This document shows positions 23,846-36,042 of a stretch of DNA of 64,000 bases, in pieces. Position numbers and translations under genes: made by a program. Within the stretch, counting starts at the first letter, position 1, and every line of letters begins with the position of its first letter. This stretch comes from Castanea sativa (Eukaryota; Streptophyta; Magnoliopsida; Fagales; Fagaceae): positions 14,094,835 to 14,158,834 of the forward strand of contig NC_134018.1 of the NCBI RefSeq assembly GCF_040712315.1. The letters run 5' to 3'. Below the pieces are notes generated by a model. It was not told the origin of the DNA. It made no database searches and saw only the letters and a program-made list of their open reading frames with translations.

Positions 23846-24193
23846 TCACCAATGAAAATCAAAGACAACGAAATCCAAAACAACGACCTTTAATCACTGA
23901 TCAATCAAAGAACTTGCTTGATCATAGAATACCAATCTCGGAACAAAATTGGTCAAAGAAAATCAAGAAAACAGAGACTACAATTGAGCAATTGAAGAAC
24001 CCTAAATCAGAAACCAATTATAGGATTTTCAACTAAGCAATTAAAAAAAAAACCCTAGATTCAAGATCTAGAAGAGAAACAATAGTGCAAGAATCAAGAA
24101 AACACAAATAGGAAATCTGTTTGATTCGTGAGAAAGCACTAAGGAAAAGAACGAAGAAAATTCAGAGAATACCAGAGGGAATTGATTCTCTGA

Positions 24194-24205
24194 GCTCTGA
24201 TACCA
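24194..24205 (-). promoter_or_regulatory. Copia-2 primer-binding site
   Basis: TGGTATCAGAGC on the minus strand, directly after the 5' LTR, complementary to the 3' end of initiator methionine tRNA. Confidence 0.93.
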
Positions 24206-24598
24206 TGTTGAAATTATTGAAGTTCATTCACAAAGCTTCTACAATGGAGAGTTGCTCAAAGCACAGAAAAGGAAATGCAGAGCACGAAGCAATATTGTGA
24301 AATGAAAATCTGATATTGATAAATAAGATGCTCTGTCCCTTATATAGCTGATACAGAGGCGTGAACAGTAACAGCAAAAAAATCTAACCAACCTAGCAAC
24401 CTCTCTAATCTGTACACGTGTCTACAGTATTGACTACTTGACTAACTATATACAATTAATCTAAACTACAACTTGTTTTGCTCACAGCTCTCACAGCTGC
24501 TACATGCAGCTTATGTACAATACCCAATTACAATTATAGCCCAAGCACAATTACAATCTAAGCAACCTGCACAATTACAATCTAAGCAACCTTTAATA
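24206..24598 (-). repeat. Copia-2 5' LTR
   Basis: 393 bp; identical to the other LTR apart from one added GCT. Confidence 0.95.
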
Positions 24599-24930
24599 AG
24601 GATTGCGCCAATGCGGGTGCATGGTGCTTCAAATACGAAATTGACTTCGTCCACAAAGTTTCAGAATATCCTAGAGTCTGCCCTGTTATGAATTTCCTGG
24701 CCTTCCACCCAAATGATGCTGCACTTGTCCACTTACAATTTGGAAATCGATTTCTCTTGTACGACATGCACACTCAGGTTACCAAAAAGATCGACAAACT
24801 ACCAGTTGAGGAGGAATTCTCAAATGATCGTCCTACTATATTCCTATTTGGGTACCAATCGTGGCCAACACCAATACATGCCATTCCAATGTCTCGTGTT
24901 ACGCCTATAATGAAAGATTTTTTTAAGTAA
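24599..24930 (+). pseudogene. F-box gene copy A, segment 4 (C-terminus)
   Basis: Resumes at the AGGAT TSD with CANAGAWCFKYEI-like residues, then VMNFLAFHPNDAALVHLQFG and KKIDKLPVEEEFSND, ending GYQSWPTPI. Relative to copy B a deletion removes the RRPLELE stop region, so the frame runs on to 24930. Confidence 0.85.
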
Positions 24931-25777
24931 CTGAATGTCAACCTGTTATTTTCTTTAGTCTTTTAATTGAATTTCAGCATTTCATTGTATCTCATGAATT
25001 TTGTATTACTGTGGAATCCATTATTATTTTTATTTTTTTTAATTAAAGAAATAGTGAGCTCTTAAATCATCATTATATTAAAGAAAAAGAAGTCAGGTTC
25101 GATCGATATTGCTAAATGATTTCCTTGCCTATATACTCAGTTGTTTATTGTTCTGCTATTTGCTTTTCATTTATTGCAATTGGATAATCTTCTGATGACA
25201 AATTTATGCTTTTGTCCTTGTATTTGGGAGCACTCAAATATCTTGAACATAGCAGGACTTTCTCTGATGGTAATGATTTAGGATAGAGGAGCCAGCAGTG
25301 AGATTTACTGGCCTTGAAACATTTTCTTTTAGCTACAAGGCATGTTCTGGGATTATTTATTTATTTTTTATTATTTATGGTTTGAATAAAATTGTTTTTG
25401 AAAGTGTAATATATAATTTGAAATTTCTAAATGTATTAATTTAAAACCAAACTTCAGTGATGAATGAAGACGAAAATCCAAGAGTAGAAGTGGTGCTTTC
25501 ATGGGTTCGGGTTTTATAAATTTGGGGTTATTTATTGAGATATGGTCTATTGGTTTCAATGTTTGCACTATTTGAATCTATTTCACAGCCAATATACTGC
25601 TTGATCTTTAGCGACATCCACCAAAGTTTCCCAGAGTCACGAAAAAAAGAATCCCCCCATCCCCCTAATTTTTTTTTAATATTTAATATTATGTATGTAT
25701 TTAAGGATTTAAAAAATACACCCAAGAAAAATTATATTTGGTCCCCCAAGAAATTATATTTAATAGTACAATTAGCT
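24931..25777. repeat. F-box 3' flank, unit A
   Basis: AT-rich DNA shared with 31917-32920 (unit B) and 57054-58500 (unit C). Landmarks are CTTGCCTATATACTCAGTTG and GACATCCACCAA. Unit A lacks about 160 bp present in B and C (the piece with ttgttaacaataggaaacaa). Confidence 0.75.
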
Positions 25778-27454
25778 TAGCTTCGGAAAATCTTCAAAGT
25801 TCTAACTGCCCGATTCATTTTATACCGTAACAAGTGTTTTTTCTTCTTTTATATATGTTTAGGAACTATTTTTATAAATATTTTATGGGAAAAAAAGTTA
25901 ACCAATGCATTAAAGACATTGATTTAAAAACTATTTTTAGAAATTTTTCTGGGAAATTAATAACGTAATTAATTTTTTTGATGAATTTGAAAGAGGTAAA
26001 AAAAATTTCTAAAATAGTTTATTGACAATTACCTTAAATGCACACATCAACATGACCCTATATATTTTTTTGAGAAGATCACGAACCTCTCTCTCTCTCT
26101 CTCTCTCTCTCTTTATATATATATATATATATATATATTATGATTTTTCACAACAAATTATAAGTGATAAGTTATTATTTGTTCTAATTCAAACCCACCA
26201 CTGAAATTACTTTTATACCCATCAATAATATATATCCAATACCAATTTGTCACTTACAATTTGTTATAAAGTATCGTCAAAATATTGTTGACATAACATT
26301 TTTCTTCAAGTAATGAGATTCAAGATAAATATGAGTGAAAAGAGTATCATGTTACTATATTTTGAGAGTACCCAATAATAACTCCATTTCTTAGAGTAAA
26401 ACTACATCTATAAACAATTTTCATAACAATTTTTTCAACACTTAAGTTAGTGTTTTTATTTTAATTTATTTAGAGAATCAGTTGAGTTGGTATGTATTTG
26501 TTGGTTTTCATTTGGGTGGTGAAACCAATTTTTTACATACCTATAACAATTTGTCATCTTGGCAGTTGTGAATTTTTGTGTTCGTAGACTTATTGTCTTA
26601 TTAGGTAAATAATGACAAAGGTGGAATTTGAACCATAGACAAAAGTAAAAGATGTTGTTATGCCTAGATTATGACTTGAACCTTGGTTAATAAGCCCTCG
26701 TTAATTTTATATATCTGAATATGAAGCCAAAAGTAAGGGGATGTAAACTAGTTAAGTCGATTCAAATATTAAAATGTCAAGATTGTTCTTTTCTTTTTTT
26801 CTAACACAAGTCAAGTTTGAGCATCACTATTTGTTCAAGTTTGATTCATTTTTTTTATTAAATAAGTTAGAGTTTGCTCACGAACTATTTGATTAGCATA
26901 TTGTTTTCATAGTGGAATAATCAGCTAGCTTAACTTGTAAGGTTTCTTGTCATTGAATAAGAGATTTGGGATTGAAACCATGTATATATCAAAAACCAAT
27001 TGTCGTCTTGCTCTGATGATAAATAGTGATCACCATAGAGTTGACGCCATAGGGTTCAAATTTATCCTATCTAAAAATAAATTTAAAGGATAATATATTT
27101 TCACATATATAGTAAACACTACAACTAAAATTTTCACAGTTTTCGATTCTAAAAAAAAAAAAAATCACAGTTTTCTCAAATCTATGGTAATATTTGCAAC
27201 TAAATTATAGTTAAAAATACATTATTTTATTTTATTAGATAGAATGACTTTTTCATTTATAAAATTATAAAAATTAGATTCATGAACATTGTAATGTTTA
27301 AAATTATATATCATTCTTACTACAAAATGGACCGTTATATTATCAATGAATCACAAATAATTTGATATTTTATGAACTTAATTACAAAATTGAACGGTCT
27401 TTTTTTTTTTTTGGGGGGACAAATACACAATCTAAAATTTCATGTTTTTATGTA
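25778..27454. repeat. Unit B spacer, duplicate of about 7954-9989
   Basis: Opens with the attcattttataccgtaaca landmark also at about 8000, followed by the same order of MITEs (about 26150-26300 and 26411-26575). Includes a (CT)n/(TA)n run at 26091-26139. No gene. Confidence 0.8.
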
Positions 27455-27566
27455 TATTTTGTATGACTCTGATTCCGATGACCTTGGCCAATAATCTCAA
27501 GGCCCCCTTGCCTCCCATGGATTTTGGAAACATAAATCCTAGAGATTTCCTGTAAAGCTCAAAACA

Positions 27567-27629
<63 letters not shown>

Positions 27630-27720
27630 AGATTTGGAATTGGAAAAGATATGAAATGATATTCAGGTGAGAGGTGTGTAAAAGGAAATATATTTATAAG
27701 TTATCGCCCACGAGATCATA
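27455..27720 (-). pseudogene. Duplicated 5' end of the anchor-protein gene, copy 2
   Basis: Minus-strand ATG at 27518 within the same context as the stub at 10048 (CCTCCCATGGATTTTGGAAA on the plus strand), a longer GA run (about 27627-27570) and TATAAAT further upstream. Truncated after about 20 codons, like the unit A copy. Confidence 0.75.
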
Positions 27721-28040
27721 ATAATGTCTTTTATTTATATTGCCCACAAGATCATAATAATATATTTTATTTATTAATTTTTCTTAAAAAATAAGATAAT
27801 TATTTTAATGTGGGTGTATACTTAAGAGGATAAGGTAATTTGAAGCAGCATCGATAGGGATCTGGGAAGTACTGAAGTACAGTTTTAGCACCAAAAAAAA
27901 AAAAAAAATTTGGAGTCTTACTAACTGTCGAATTCAATTGACATAAGCCATTTTATTAGATAAGTAGTGAAATTGTTGGAATTAGAACCACAGGCGTGAA
28001 GACTGTAAAGTATGCCATGTTATTATGATTGGGTTATCAT

Positions 28041-28832
28041 CAGTGGTGGTTCCAAAATTATTTTTTAGAGGGGTCAATAGTGTTGGAACTAGAAATTTAT
28101 TGTGGAGAGTAAAAAATAAATTGATTATTTTTTTCTATATATATACAACTTTCATATTACATACAATAATCTAAAATAGTATTCTAAATATTATATACAA
28201 TATAGTCTAAGAAAATTATTAATAGTTTAAAGATTGGTAAGACAACTACCATTGAATGCATAAATAAATATAATCAACTAACTAATCATATATTTTTGTC
28301 AAAATTAATAATAATTTATTATTTTTAATATCAATTATATAAAAATATATGATAAAAAAAGAATAGTAAAACACTAGGAAGTAGAATTGGGAGTAAACAT
28401 GAAATTAAGTAAAAATAATAATTGATATAAGTTTTTTCTTTTGAAGTGTATTTATTTATTTTCTAGAGAGAATTTTTATTTATTTATTTTTAATGAATGA
28501 GCAATTTTAAGAGTAGTGCTACTAACACAACACTTTCACAACAAAATCTAAGAGGCAAGTTGTTAAAGGTATGTAAAAGAGTGATGTAAGTTGTGGGTTT
28601 AGATAAAAACCAGTTACAACTTGCCACTTAATATTTATTGTAAATTTATTGTGAAAATAGTACTAAGATAATCATATTTAAGCTCATTTTAGTAGGGTTT
28701 AAACAAAATTTAAAGTCAAAGTGTTCAAAATTTTATTTTTGGAAAAAAAAATTATATATATATATATTAAAAAAAATTGGCTAGGTCGGGGGTTCATTTA
28801 AACCCCCTAGGTTGGCTATAGCGCCGCCCTTG
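28041..28832. mobile_element. hAT-like element, 8-bp TSD, in unit B only
   Basis: Unit A has an uninterrupted site at about 10492. Unit B carries 792 bp starting CAGTGGTGG and ending CCGCCCTTG, imperfect inverted ends, flanked by GTTATCAT on both sides (28033-28040 and 28833-28840). No transposase ORF. A small foldback MITE (about 28520-28670) is nested inside. Confidence 0.85.
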
Positions 28833-28863
28833 GTTATCATTTGAACCATGATCAATAACCCTC

Positions 28864-28865
<2 letters not shown>

Positions 28866-28930
<65 letters not shown>
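28866..28930. repeat. (TA)n microsatellite
   Basis: Over 30 TA units, much longer than the matching run in unit A near 10530. It generates a repeating Ile-Tyr reading frame that is not a gene. Confidence 0.95.
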
Positions 28931-28932
<2 letters not shown>

Positions 28933-30570
28933 AGTTAAAACAGGAAAGTGAAGTTTGAAGATGTCTAGGTTGAAAATAGTAAGAGATATTAAGTGGTTGA
29001 ACTATAAGACTCTTAATATAAGCTCCCATTATTTTTTTAGGTGTGGAAATGGAAAATAGATGGTTGTAAACTAGTTTTAGCCAAGCTGAATATGAGAAGG
29101 TCAAAATTATTATTATTTTTTTCAAATTGTGTAAGTACTTCAATGAAAAACATGCTGCTACTGTAAGTTCTCTTTTTACCAGCCTCATTTTACTTTCATT
29201 TTTTTTTAATGAATAAAAAGAGGGGTTTTTGGTGTGGACTCAACAACTCCTCTCCACGTGACAACAATAAATAATATCATGTGTACCATCAAAACCTTGG
29301 CAAGGCTATCATTTTGGGCACAACATATTCGTTGAAGCACTATTACCTAAATTTTATGGGTTTTTGAATTTTACTTCCTAAAGTATGGGAGTGTTTGGAT
29401 TTTATACTCTGAAGTTTCAGAATTTAGGGGTATAAATTCCAAGCACCTCCAAACTTTAGGGGGTAAAATTCAAATTTTGAAACGTCGGGGTGTAAAATTT
29501 AAACACCCTTAGATTTCAGGGGTAAAATTCAAATTCTGAAATTTCAGGGTGTAAAATTCAAACACCTCAAACTTTAAGGGCGTAATTTCCAATTTACCAT
29601 AATTTTAAATTAAAAAAAAAACCAATTAAAACTTAAAAGAGCAATTTACCATTAATAAAAAAATTTCCTAGGTTTTAGGCTTTTTTTTCTTTCTCTTCTC
29701 CCTGTTACCATTTTATATATTAAGTTCAAATTTTCAAACTTTTATAACTCTCATATAGAGAAAGATTCTAAAAATTAACGTTACCTTACCACTTTTTCTA
29801 AAGAAAAAAAAATGTTTGACTTACCTCCAGGTCTTTTTTAAAAAGAATTTCTTTTTGTTTTAATAAGAAACTACAACATCACTAAATGTGGAGAATAAAA
29901 CCCACTACCATTTGTCATGTATATATAAAACAAAAAGACATTTTCCAGTTAAAAAAGTACTGGAGGTAAGCAAAAAAAAAAAAAAATACATCTAGTTATT
30001 TTTATATATTTTTAGAAAAAAATCAAGAGTTTCAATTTCAAATACAATAGTTTTTTAACTTTTGTTCATTCACATCATCTAATTAAAAAAAAAAAAAAAC
30101 ACAAAAAGAAAGAAAAATCCTAAAAATTAAAATGCTATCTTTATCTCGCTTTAAAATACTAAATCCAAAAAAAAAAAAAAACTAGCTTTTTTATGTCCTC
30201 CTTTATAGCAGGACATAACCAATTTGGAGGATTTTGATTCTCAAGAAAAAAAAAATCTGGATTCTAGAGAATCTTCTTCGTACTAGGTTTCCTACTTCAA
30301 TTTGGACTCATAAAACCACATAACAACCCTGTCAACCCTACATAAATTCACACAAGTTCCTATAGTATCTCTTTCTCTCTTCCATATTTCCTCACTGATT
30401 TCTTAAATAGTATATATATATATATAACCCACAAACCGACACGTACAAGGATTATAAGGCAGGGCGGCCTTATAAATTTAAGTGAAACTACAGTTCACAA
30501 GCACTCATAAATTTAAATCAAATTCCTTCCAAGAGAGACAGCGAGTAGTTGTTGTATAGGTTTCTATCCT
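28931..30570. other. Unit B spacer upstream of F-box copy B
   Basis: Matches unit A up to about 29380. After that comes a run of degenerate repeats of about 60 bp (29385-29600) built on ggggtgtaaaattcaaac, then AT-rich DNA with A-tracts. A TATATATA tract at about 30411-30426 could act as a promoter element for copy B. No gene. Confidence 0.5.
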
Positions 30571-31916
30571 ATGGCGGTGGAGTCAAGCACAGCCCTTGCT
30601 TTGGCTCCGCAAGAAGAAGATTCGGTGTCACAGACGACGTCTCTTCTTCCATGTAGCCGCAAAAGAAGAAGAACAACAGAAGTAGAATCGGAAGAAGAAG
30701 AAGGGATAAATAAACTCCCTGATGTCCTGCTGATGGACATCCTTTGTCGACTCGGTCGCCAAACGGCTTTCCAATGCAAGTCTGTCTCCAAGCACTGGAA
30801 TTCTCTTATTTCCCATCCTTACTTTGTTCACAACCGCCACCGCCACCACAACTGCCCCAGCGAATCCAAGGGCCTTCTTATCGTGTTAGCGATCGCTTGT
30901 TACGTACAAACCCTCGTGACTACTAAATCACTAGAATTCCCCAATCTTCTCAAATTTCTTCCCTTCCCAGAGCATCATCTTAATTTGCATCTACGCCTCC
31001 TTCAACGACTTATTACTGGTACGCAACCTTATTCCATTGCGCTTCGACTTGTCGTTGCAGTTCATCATCTGTAATCCCCTTACAAGACAATGGCTCGCAA
31101 TTCCTCCAATCTTTTCTGAGGACTATCAATTGGGGGGAGAGAGATATTTTGGTCGGCCTAATTATTTGTCTGCAGGAGAATTATCCATATAGCAACAGAT
31201 GTAAAGTGGTACGCATTCAATGTCCTTTCGAAACTACTACTACCCAGATAAAGATGGAGATCTTTTCTTCCGAAACTGGTGAATGGTGCAACTTGTTTGT
31301 TGAGTCACCACGGGTATTGAATCCCTGCAATTCAATTTCTAGGCAGGCTGGTGTTTTTCCATGCAATGGGATGCTGCATTGGGTGGATGCAGATCAGGAA
31401 TTCATCAAAGGCTTTCTTGTCTACGATCCATTCAACGACATAGGCCACCTTCGTTATATCGATCTACCCATAGAGATGGGCTTTTTACCTGATGACCTCG
31501 TCTTCTTCGGAGTGTTCCGTGGGCGTCTTCGGATAATCCATCGTAGTCACACGCCTTTTTACAGCTGGATGCGTCCTCGTCTTTACTGTTTTTCAGTTTG
31601 GGAACTAGAGGATTACGCCAATGCGGGTACATGGTGCTTGAAATGCAAAACTAAATTCTCAGACATAGTTTCAGAATGTCCTAGCGTCGGCCGCCCTGTT
31701 ATGAATTTCCTGGCCTTCCACACAAATGTTGCTGAACTTGTCCTCTTTCAATTCGGAAATGACATTTTCTGTTACAACATACACACTAAGGTTTTGATAG
31801 AGATCGGAAAACTACCAGTTGAGGAGGAATTCTCAAATGTTCGCCCTCCTATATTCCTACTTGGGTACCAATCGTGGCCAACACCAATTCCTCGACGCCC
31901 ATTAGAGTTGGAATGA
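30571..31916 (+). pseudogene. F-box gene copy B, uninterrupted but frameshifted
   Basis: ATG at 30571. After an acidic, Arg-containing N-terminus comes the F-box (INKLPDVLLMDILCRLGRQT, then FQCKSVSKHWNSLISHPYF, residues about 46-85), which binds SKP1 in SCF ubiquitin ligases. The C-terminal F-box-associated part (31149-31916) includes EIFSSETGEWCNLFVESPR, FLVYDPFNDIGHLRYIDLPI and the end PRRPLELE. Compared with copy A there is a +4 change near 30982 and a -2 change near 31138, so the two halves lie in different frames and the first ends at 31074. Without those two indels it would be a normal-length single-exon F-box protein. The splice sites I can see do not rescue it; a sequencing error remains possible. 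Confidence 0.8.
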
Positions 31917-32920
31917 AGTTTAACATGCCATTCTAATGTCATGTGTTATGCCTATAGGGAGTGTTTTTTTTTTTTTTTTAAGTAACTGAATGTCACCCCG
32001 TTATTTTCTTTTACTGAATTAGTATTTTAATTGAATTCCAGCATATTACATTGTTTCTCATGAATTTTGAATTACTGTGGAATCCATTATTTTTATTATT
32101 TTTTCGATACCATTGTTAACAATAGGAAACAATATTATATAAGTTGATAAGATAAGGCTAATACATTAGATAAAATAGCTTTAGGTACAAAAATAACTTT
32201 GATTAGTCCTTATTTGTAGGTCCCTGTATCAGAACATTTAGTGAGCTCATAAATCTTATTAAAGAAAAGTGAGGTTCGATCGATATTGCTAAATGATTTC
32301 CTTGCCTATATACTCAGTTGTTTATGGTTCTGCTATTTGCTTTTCATTTATTGCAATTGATTAATCTTCTGATGACAATTTTATGCTTTTGTCATTGTAT
32401 TTGGGATCACTCAAATATCTTGAACATAGCAGGACTTTCTCTGATGGTAATGATTTAGATTAGAGGAGCCAGCAGTGAAAATTACTGGCCATGAAATATT
32501 TTCTTTTAGCTCCAGGGCATGTTCTGGGATTTTATTTATTTATTATTATTTATGGTTTAAATAAAATCTTTTTGAAAGTGTAATATTGAATTTGAAATTT
32601 CTAAATGTATTTAAACCAAGACGAGAATCCAAGAGTACGTAGTAGTGGTACTTTGACTACTTTCATGGGTTCGGGTTTTATAAATTTGGGGTTGTTCTGG
32701 CTTATGTTACCCTCATTTAGCATACAAGTTGGTTCAACTGTTCAAGTACCCAATAATTCGTCGAGATTATGGCCCATTAGTATCAATGTTTGCACTATTT
32801 GAGTCTATTTCATAGCCAATATACTGCTTGATCTTAGCGACATCCACCAAAGTTTCCCATAGTCAAGAAAAAAAGAATGCCCCCAATTTTTTTTATAAAA
32901 ATATTTAACAATATGTATAT
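31917..32920. repeat. F-box 3' flank, unit B
   Basis: Duplicate of 24931-25777 and 57054-58500. It is cut at 32920 by the left end of a gypsy element. No gene. Confidence 0.75.
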
Positions 32921-34134
32921 TGATGGGGATCAACTAAGTATAACCCATCTTTGGTTGTCGTCCATGACTTGATCACATACAAGGAAAACCATCAGAGAAT
33001 GATAGAATGCATGAACAAGACCCTTCGTTAAGAATAATGGGATCCGGTTGAAAGAACTCATCCATGGACGACTATGTTCATAGACAACCATATCTATGGA
33101 CGATTAAATTGTACTCAGTAAATTCTACAAAGGATTCTCCAAAGGTTCTACATAAACTAACCATGATACGTTGCTATTAACACGCGGAAGAGATTTCTCG
33201 TACTACGCTCCATATACCCCACTTTCTCCAAAAACCACCCACATTACCCATGATGGTAGTATATCGGAACAAGAAGACCCACGTTTAGCTCTCTATAAAA
33301 GGAGCAAATCCCATCTACCAAAGGTAAGTTCTAACTGATGGTGAACTAAAAAAATTGAACCAACTCCAATTCGTCCATAAGAGGTGTTCAGAGCAGAAAG
33401 GACATCCCATATAAGAAGGTCATCCATAGCAGGATGACCGTCTGTGGGAATGAGGGTTGTCCATCAGGAAGGCTCCTGGACAACCCCCTTACACTTAGGA
33501 AATTCCCATGTAGATTTGCCTACAAGAGTTGGCGATGGAGCCACATGCTATTGTTCCAAGGCATGAGTGAGATCCAGGTTCATTGCTACAACTCCTTATT
33601 ACATACTTAACTTCCAATGATAGTTATACAAAAAGGTATAACTCTTATGGCGGTTGTGGAAGTTATCCTTAAACCCTCTAACCTCCTAAAATACAGGGGA
33701 AGTTACAAATCTAATAACCGTTTTTGGGGCGCACTATATAAACACCCATTCAGATCGGATAAAGGTACGTTTTATACAATTCCTAAAAAGTTGGAACTCT
33801 AGAACTTAAGAGAGAAACTAACTTTGGCATTGATGGGTTCTTGGCTGGTCCACCCTGGTCACCTTTGATAATTTGTTCTTTCTTTTTCAGGCCTTCAAAA
33901 CAATCGCTAGCCCTTAGAAGCCTAAAGCATCCAATCTACTAATTTACTTCGCATTATCACTAACCATTCACTATTTTCTGTCCTTGTGTCCTAGAGAGAA
34001 AACTGACTTAACCGTTGGAAGGTCCTTAACCGAGTCACACTGGTCACTTTTGACAGTTATTTCTTTCTTTTCAAGATTTATAACCATTACCATAGTCTAA
34101 AATATTCCAGCATACTAATTTTCGTGTATCATCA
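32921..34134 (+). repeat. Gypsy-1 5' LTR
   Basis: 1214 bp, TGATGGGGATC... to ...GTGTATCATCA, inverted TGATG/CATCA ends. It matches the right LTR fragment over about 150 bp. Contains GTCCATGGACGAC-type repeats. Confidence 0.88.
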
Positions 34135-34135
34135 G

Positions 34136-34153
34136 TTAGTGTCGTCTGTGGGA
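34136..34153 (+). promoter_or_regulatory. Gypsy-1 primer-binding site (decayed)
   Basis: TTAGTGTCGTCTGTGGGA starts one base after the LTR and resembles the TTGGTGCCGTCTGTGGGA primer site usual in plant gypsy elements, with two changes. Confidence 0.7.
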
Positions 34154-34202
34154 AAGATACGAGAGGAGTCAAACTTTTCCTTATACCATCAGTTTAGCTT
34201 TT

Positions 34203-35430
34203 TTGTTTTCCAAAAGACAAAAAAGCTGCATGGTTTGGACTAAGTCACTGGCCACTAGTCTAGGACACCAAGAGAGTAGAAACGCCTCTAGTCATCCAAA
34301 TCATGTACTACCACCACCCATGACCGTCCAACAACAGATACAGTCCATGGCAATAGCGATGGCAGAACTAATACAACAGAACCAAAAGTTAACTAGGGAA
34401 GTTAACAGATTACATCAACAACATGGTGGAGAAAGGTGTCAGAATTCAGGAAATGAAGGCGCTGAAAACAATGTTGAAGGAGACCAGTCCAGGGGTACCG
34501 TCACTCGTAGGGCACCACATTTGAAGAGATAAATGGACTAGATGAAAAGAGCTATGGAAGAGATGAAGGATTCAATGAGGAGAACAAACCATGTGGATGA
34601 TCTCGTCTACAGGATTGATTCCCCTTTCATTGCATCAATCACTAGTCATCCCTTGCCTTCTAAGTTCAAAATGCCTACTCTAGATTCATATGATGGAATG
34701 CGTGATCCTTGCTACCATATTGCTACATTCAAGACGACTATGCATCACCAAGGTATTCTAGATGAAATCATGTGTAGAGTTTTTCCTACCACGTTGAAAG
34801 GACCACCTAGGTGGTTTGGAAAGTTGCCACCAAACACCATAGCTTCATTTTAGGAGTTAAGTAAGTTGTTTGTTAACAACTTCATAGGTGGAAAAAGGCA
34901 GAAACACTCCTCGTCCAGTCTGCTGAGCATAGAGCAAGGAGAAAATGAAAGTCTACGATCTTTTATCAGCTATTTTAATAGGGAAGCCCTATTAGTGGAT
35001 GAGATAAATGACAAGATTCTCTTGGTAGCCCAGAAGACATAATTATTGCCAAGAGAAAAAAGAAAGGTGAACGACTAGAAAATAGTTATGTGCATCATCT
35101 AGAGCAAGGTTCTCATCCAAAGAAAGCCTAAGTGGGGGAGAAAAGAGATCGGGATGGCAAGAAGGCAGCATCGTCATCAGGACGTTACTCTAATTACACT
35201 CCCTTGAACACTTTGCTTGACCAAGTGTTGATGCAGATAAAAGATGATCCATCCTTGAAGTGGCCACAGAGGATGAAAGGAGATCCTAGCAAGCAGAATA
35301 AAAGCAAGTATTGTCGCTTTCATCGTGACCATGGACATGATACAGGCGAATGTTATGATTTGAAGCAACAAATTGAAGTTCTCATCAAATAAGGAAAATT
35401 AAAAAATTTCCTTAGACGAGATCACAAGGA
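34203..35430 (+). pseudogene. Gypsy-1 Gag
   Basis: Reading frames 34203-34853 (with stops at 34530, 34539 and 34851) and 35132-35430 (another frame) hold KFKMPTLDSYDGMRDPCYHI, the block ending LKGPPRWFGKLPPN, ENESLRSFISYFNREAL and the zinc-knuckle-like YCRFHRDHGHDTGECYDLK. This is the usual plant gypsy Gag layout. At least four stops and a frameshift make it non-functional. Confidence 0.85.
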
Positions 35431-35443
35431 CGAGAGACAGCTG

Positions 35444-35767
35444 ATGAAGGGCAAGGCAAAGGAACCAGTACGTCCACCATTTGGAGAAATAAAGATTATT
35501 GTAAGGGGCATATCAATAGGAAGCTCATCCAGAGCTAGGAAGACTTATCTACGGGAAGTTCAGAATGTTCAGATATCTGGACGACAACCAAGGATGATCA
35601 AAGATGATGAGTTAGCCATTATTTTCACAGATGAAGATGCAAGACAACTGCACCACCCTCATGATGATGTGATTGTCATTACTTTGATAATCGTAAATTA
35701 TACAACTAGAAGGGTGTTAATAGACAATGGGAGTTCAATAGATATCCTTTACTATCCAGCCTTCTAG
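35444..35767 (+). pseudogene. Gypsy-1 protease region
   Basis: Contains the aspartic protease site RRVLIDNGSSIDILYYPAF, the plant gypsy version of D-[ST]-G, preceded by HPHDDVIVITLIIVNYTTRR. A TAG cuts it off directly after the site. Confidence 0.85.
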
Positions 35768-36042
35768 CAAATGAGAATCAAAAAAGAATTACTTAGTCTA
35801 GTAAATGTGTCATTGTTCGGGTTCGGAGGAATGAAGGTTCTACGAGCCATGAAGACATGCCTGGGATTGACCCAAGTGTGATTACTCATTGCTTAAATGT
35901 ATCCCTGTCCTACGAGCTAGTTCATTAGAAGAAGAGAGTGTTTGCCCTGGAACAAGATAATGCTATCAAAGAAGAAGTTCATAAGTTGGTCACCATGAAA
36001 TTCATTCGCAAAGTTTATTACCCTAACTAGCTAGCTAACGTA

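Larger units (their letters stand above)
18964..24598 (-). mobile_element. Ty1/copia element (Copia-2), very young insertion, coding region broken
   Basis: LTRs 18964-19353 and 24206-24598 are identical except for one 3-bp GCT indel. A perfect 5-bp TSD AGGAT lies at 18959-18963 and 24599-24603. In the minus orientation the PBS TGGTATCAGAGC follows the 5' LTR directly and a TTGAGGGGGAG polypurine tract precedes the 3' LTR. The domain order is gag, protease, integrase, reverse transcriptase, RNase H, as in copia. Several frameshifts and at least one stop break the polyprotein although the LTRs have hardly diverged. The LTR ends are TA...CA in element sense instead of TG...CA. Confidence 0.95.

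Noticed and set aside
28862..29188. Minus-strand 108-codon reading frame
   Set aside because: Its end is (TA)n-encoded Ile-Tyr repeats; no motif, and the duplicate region lacks it.
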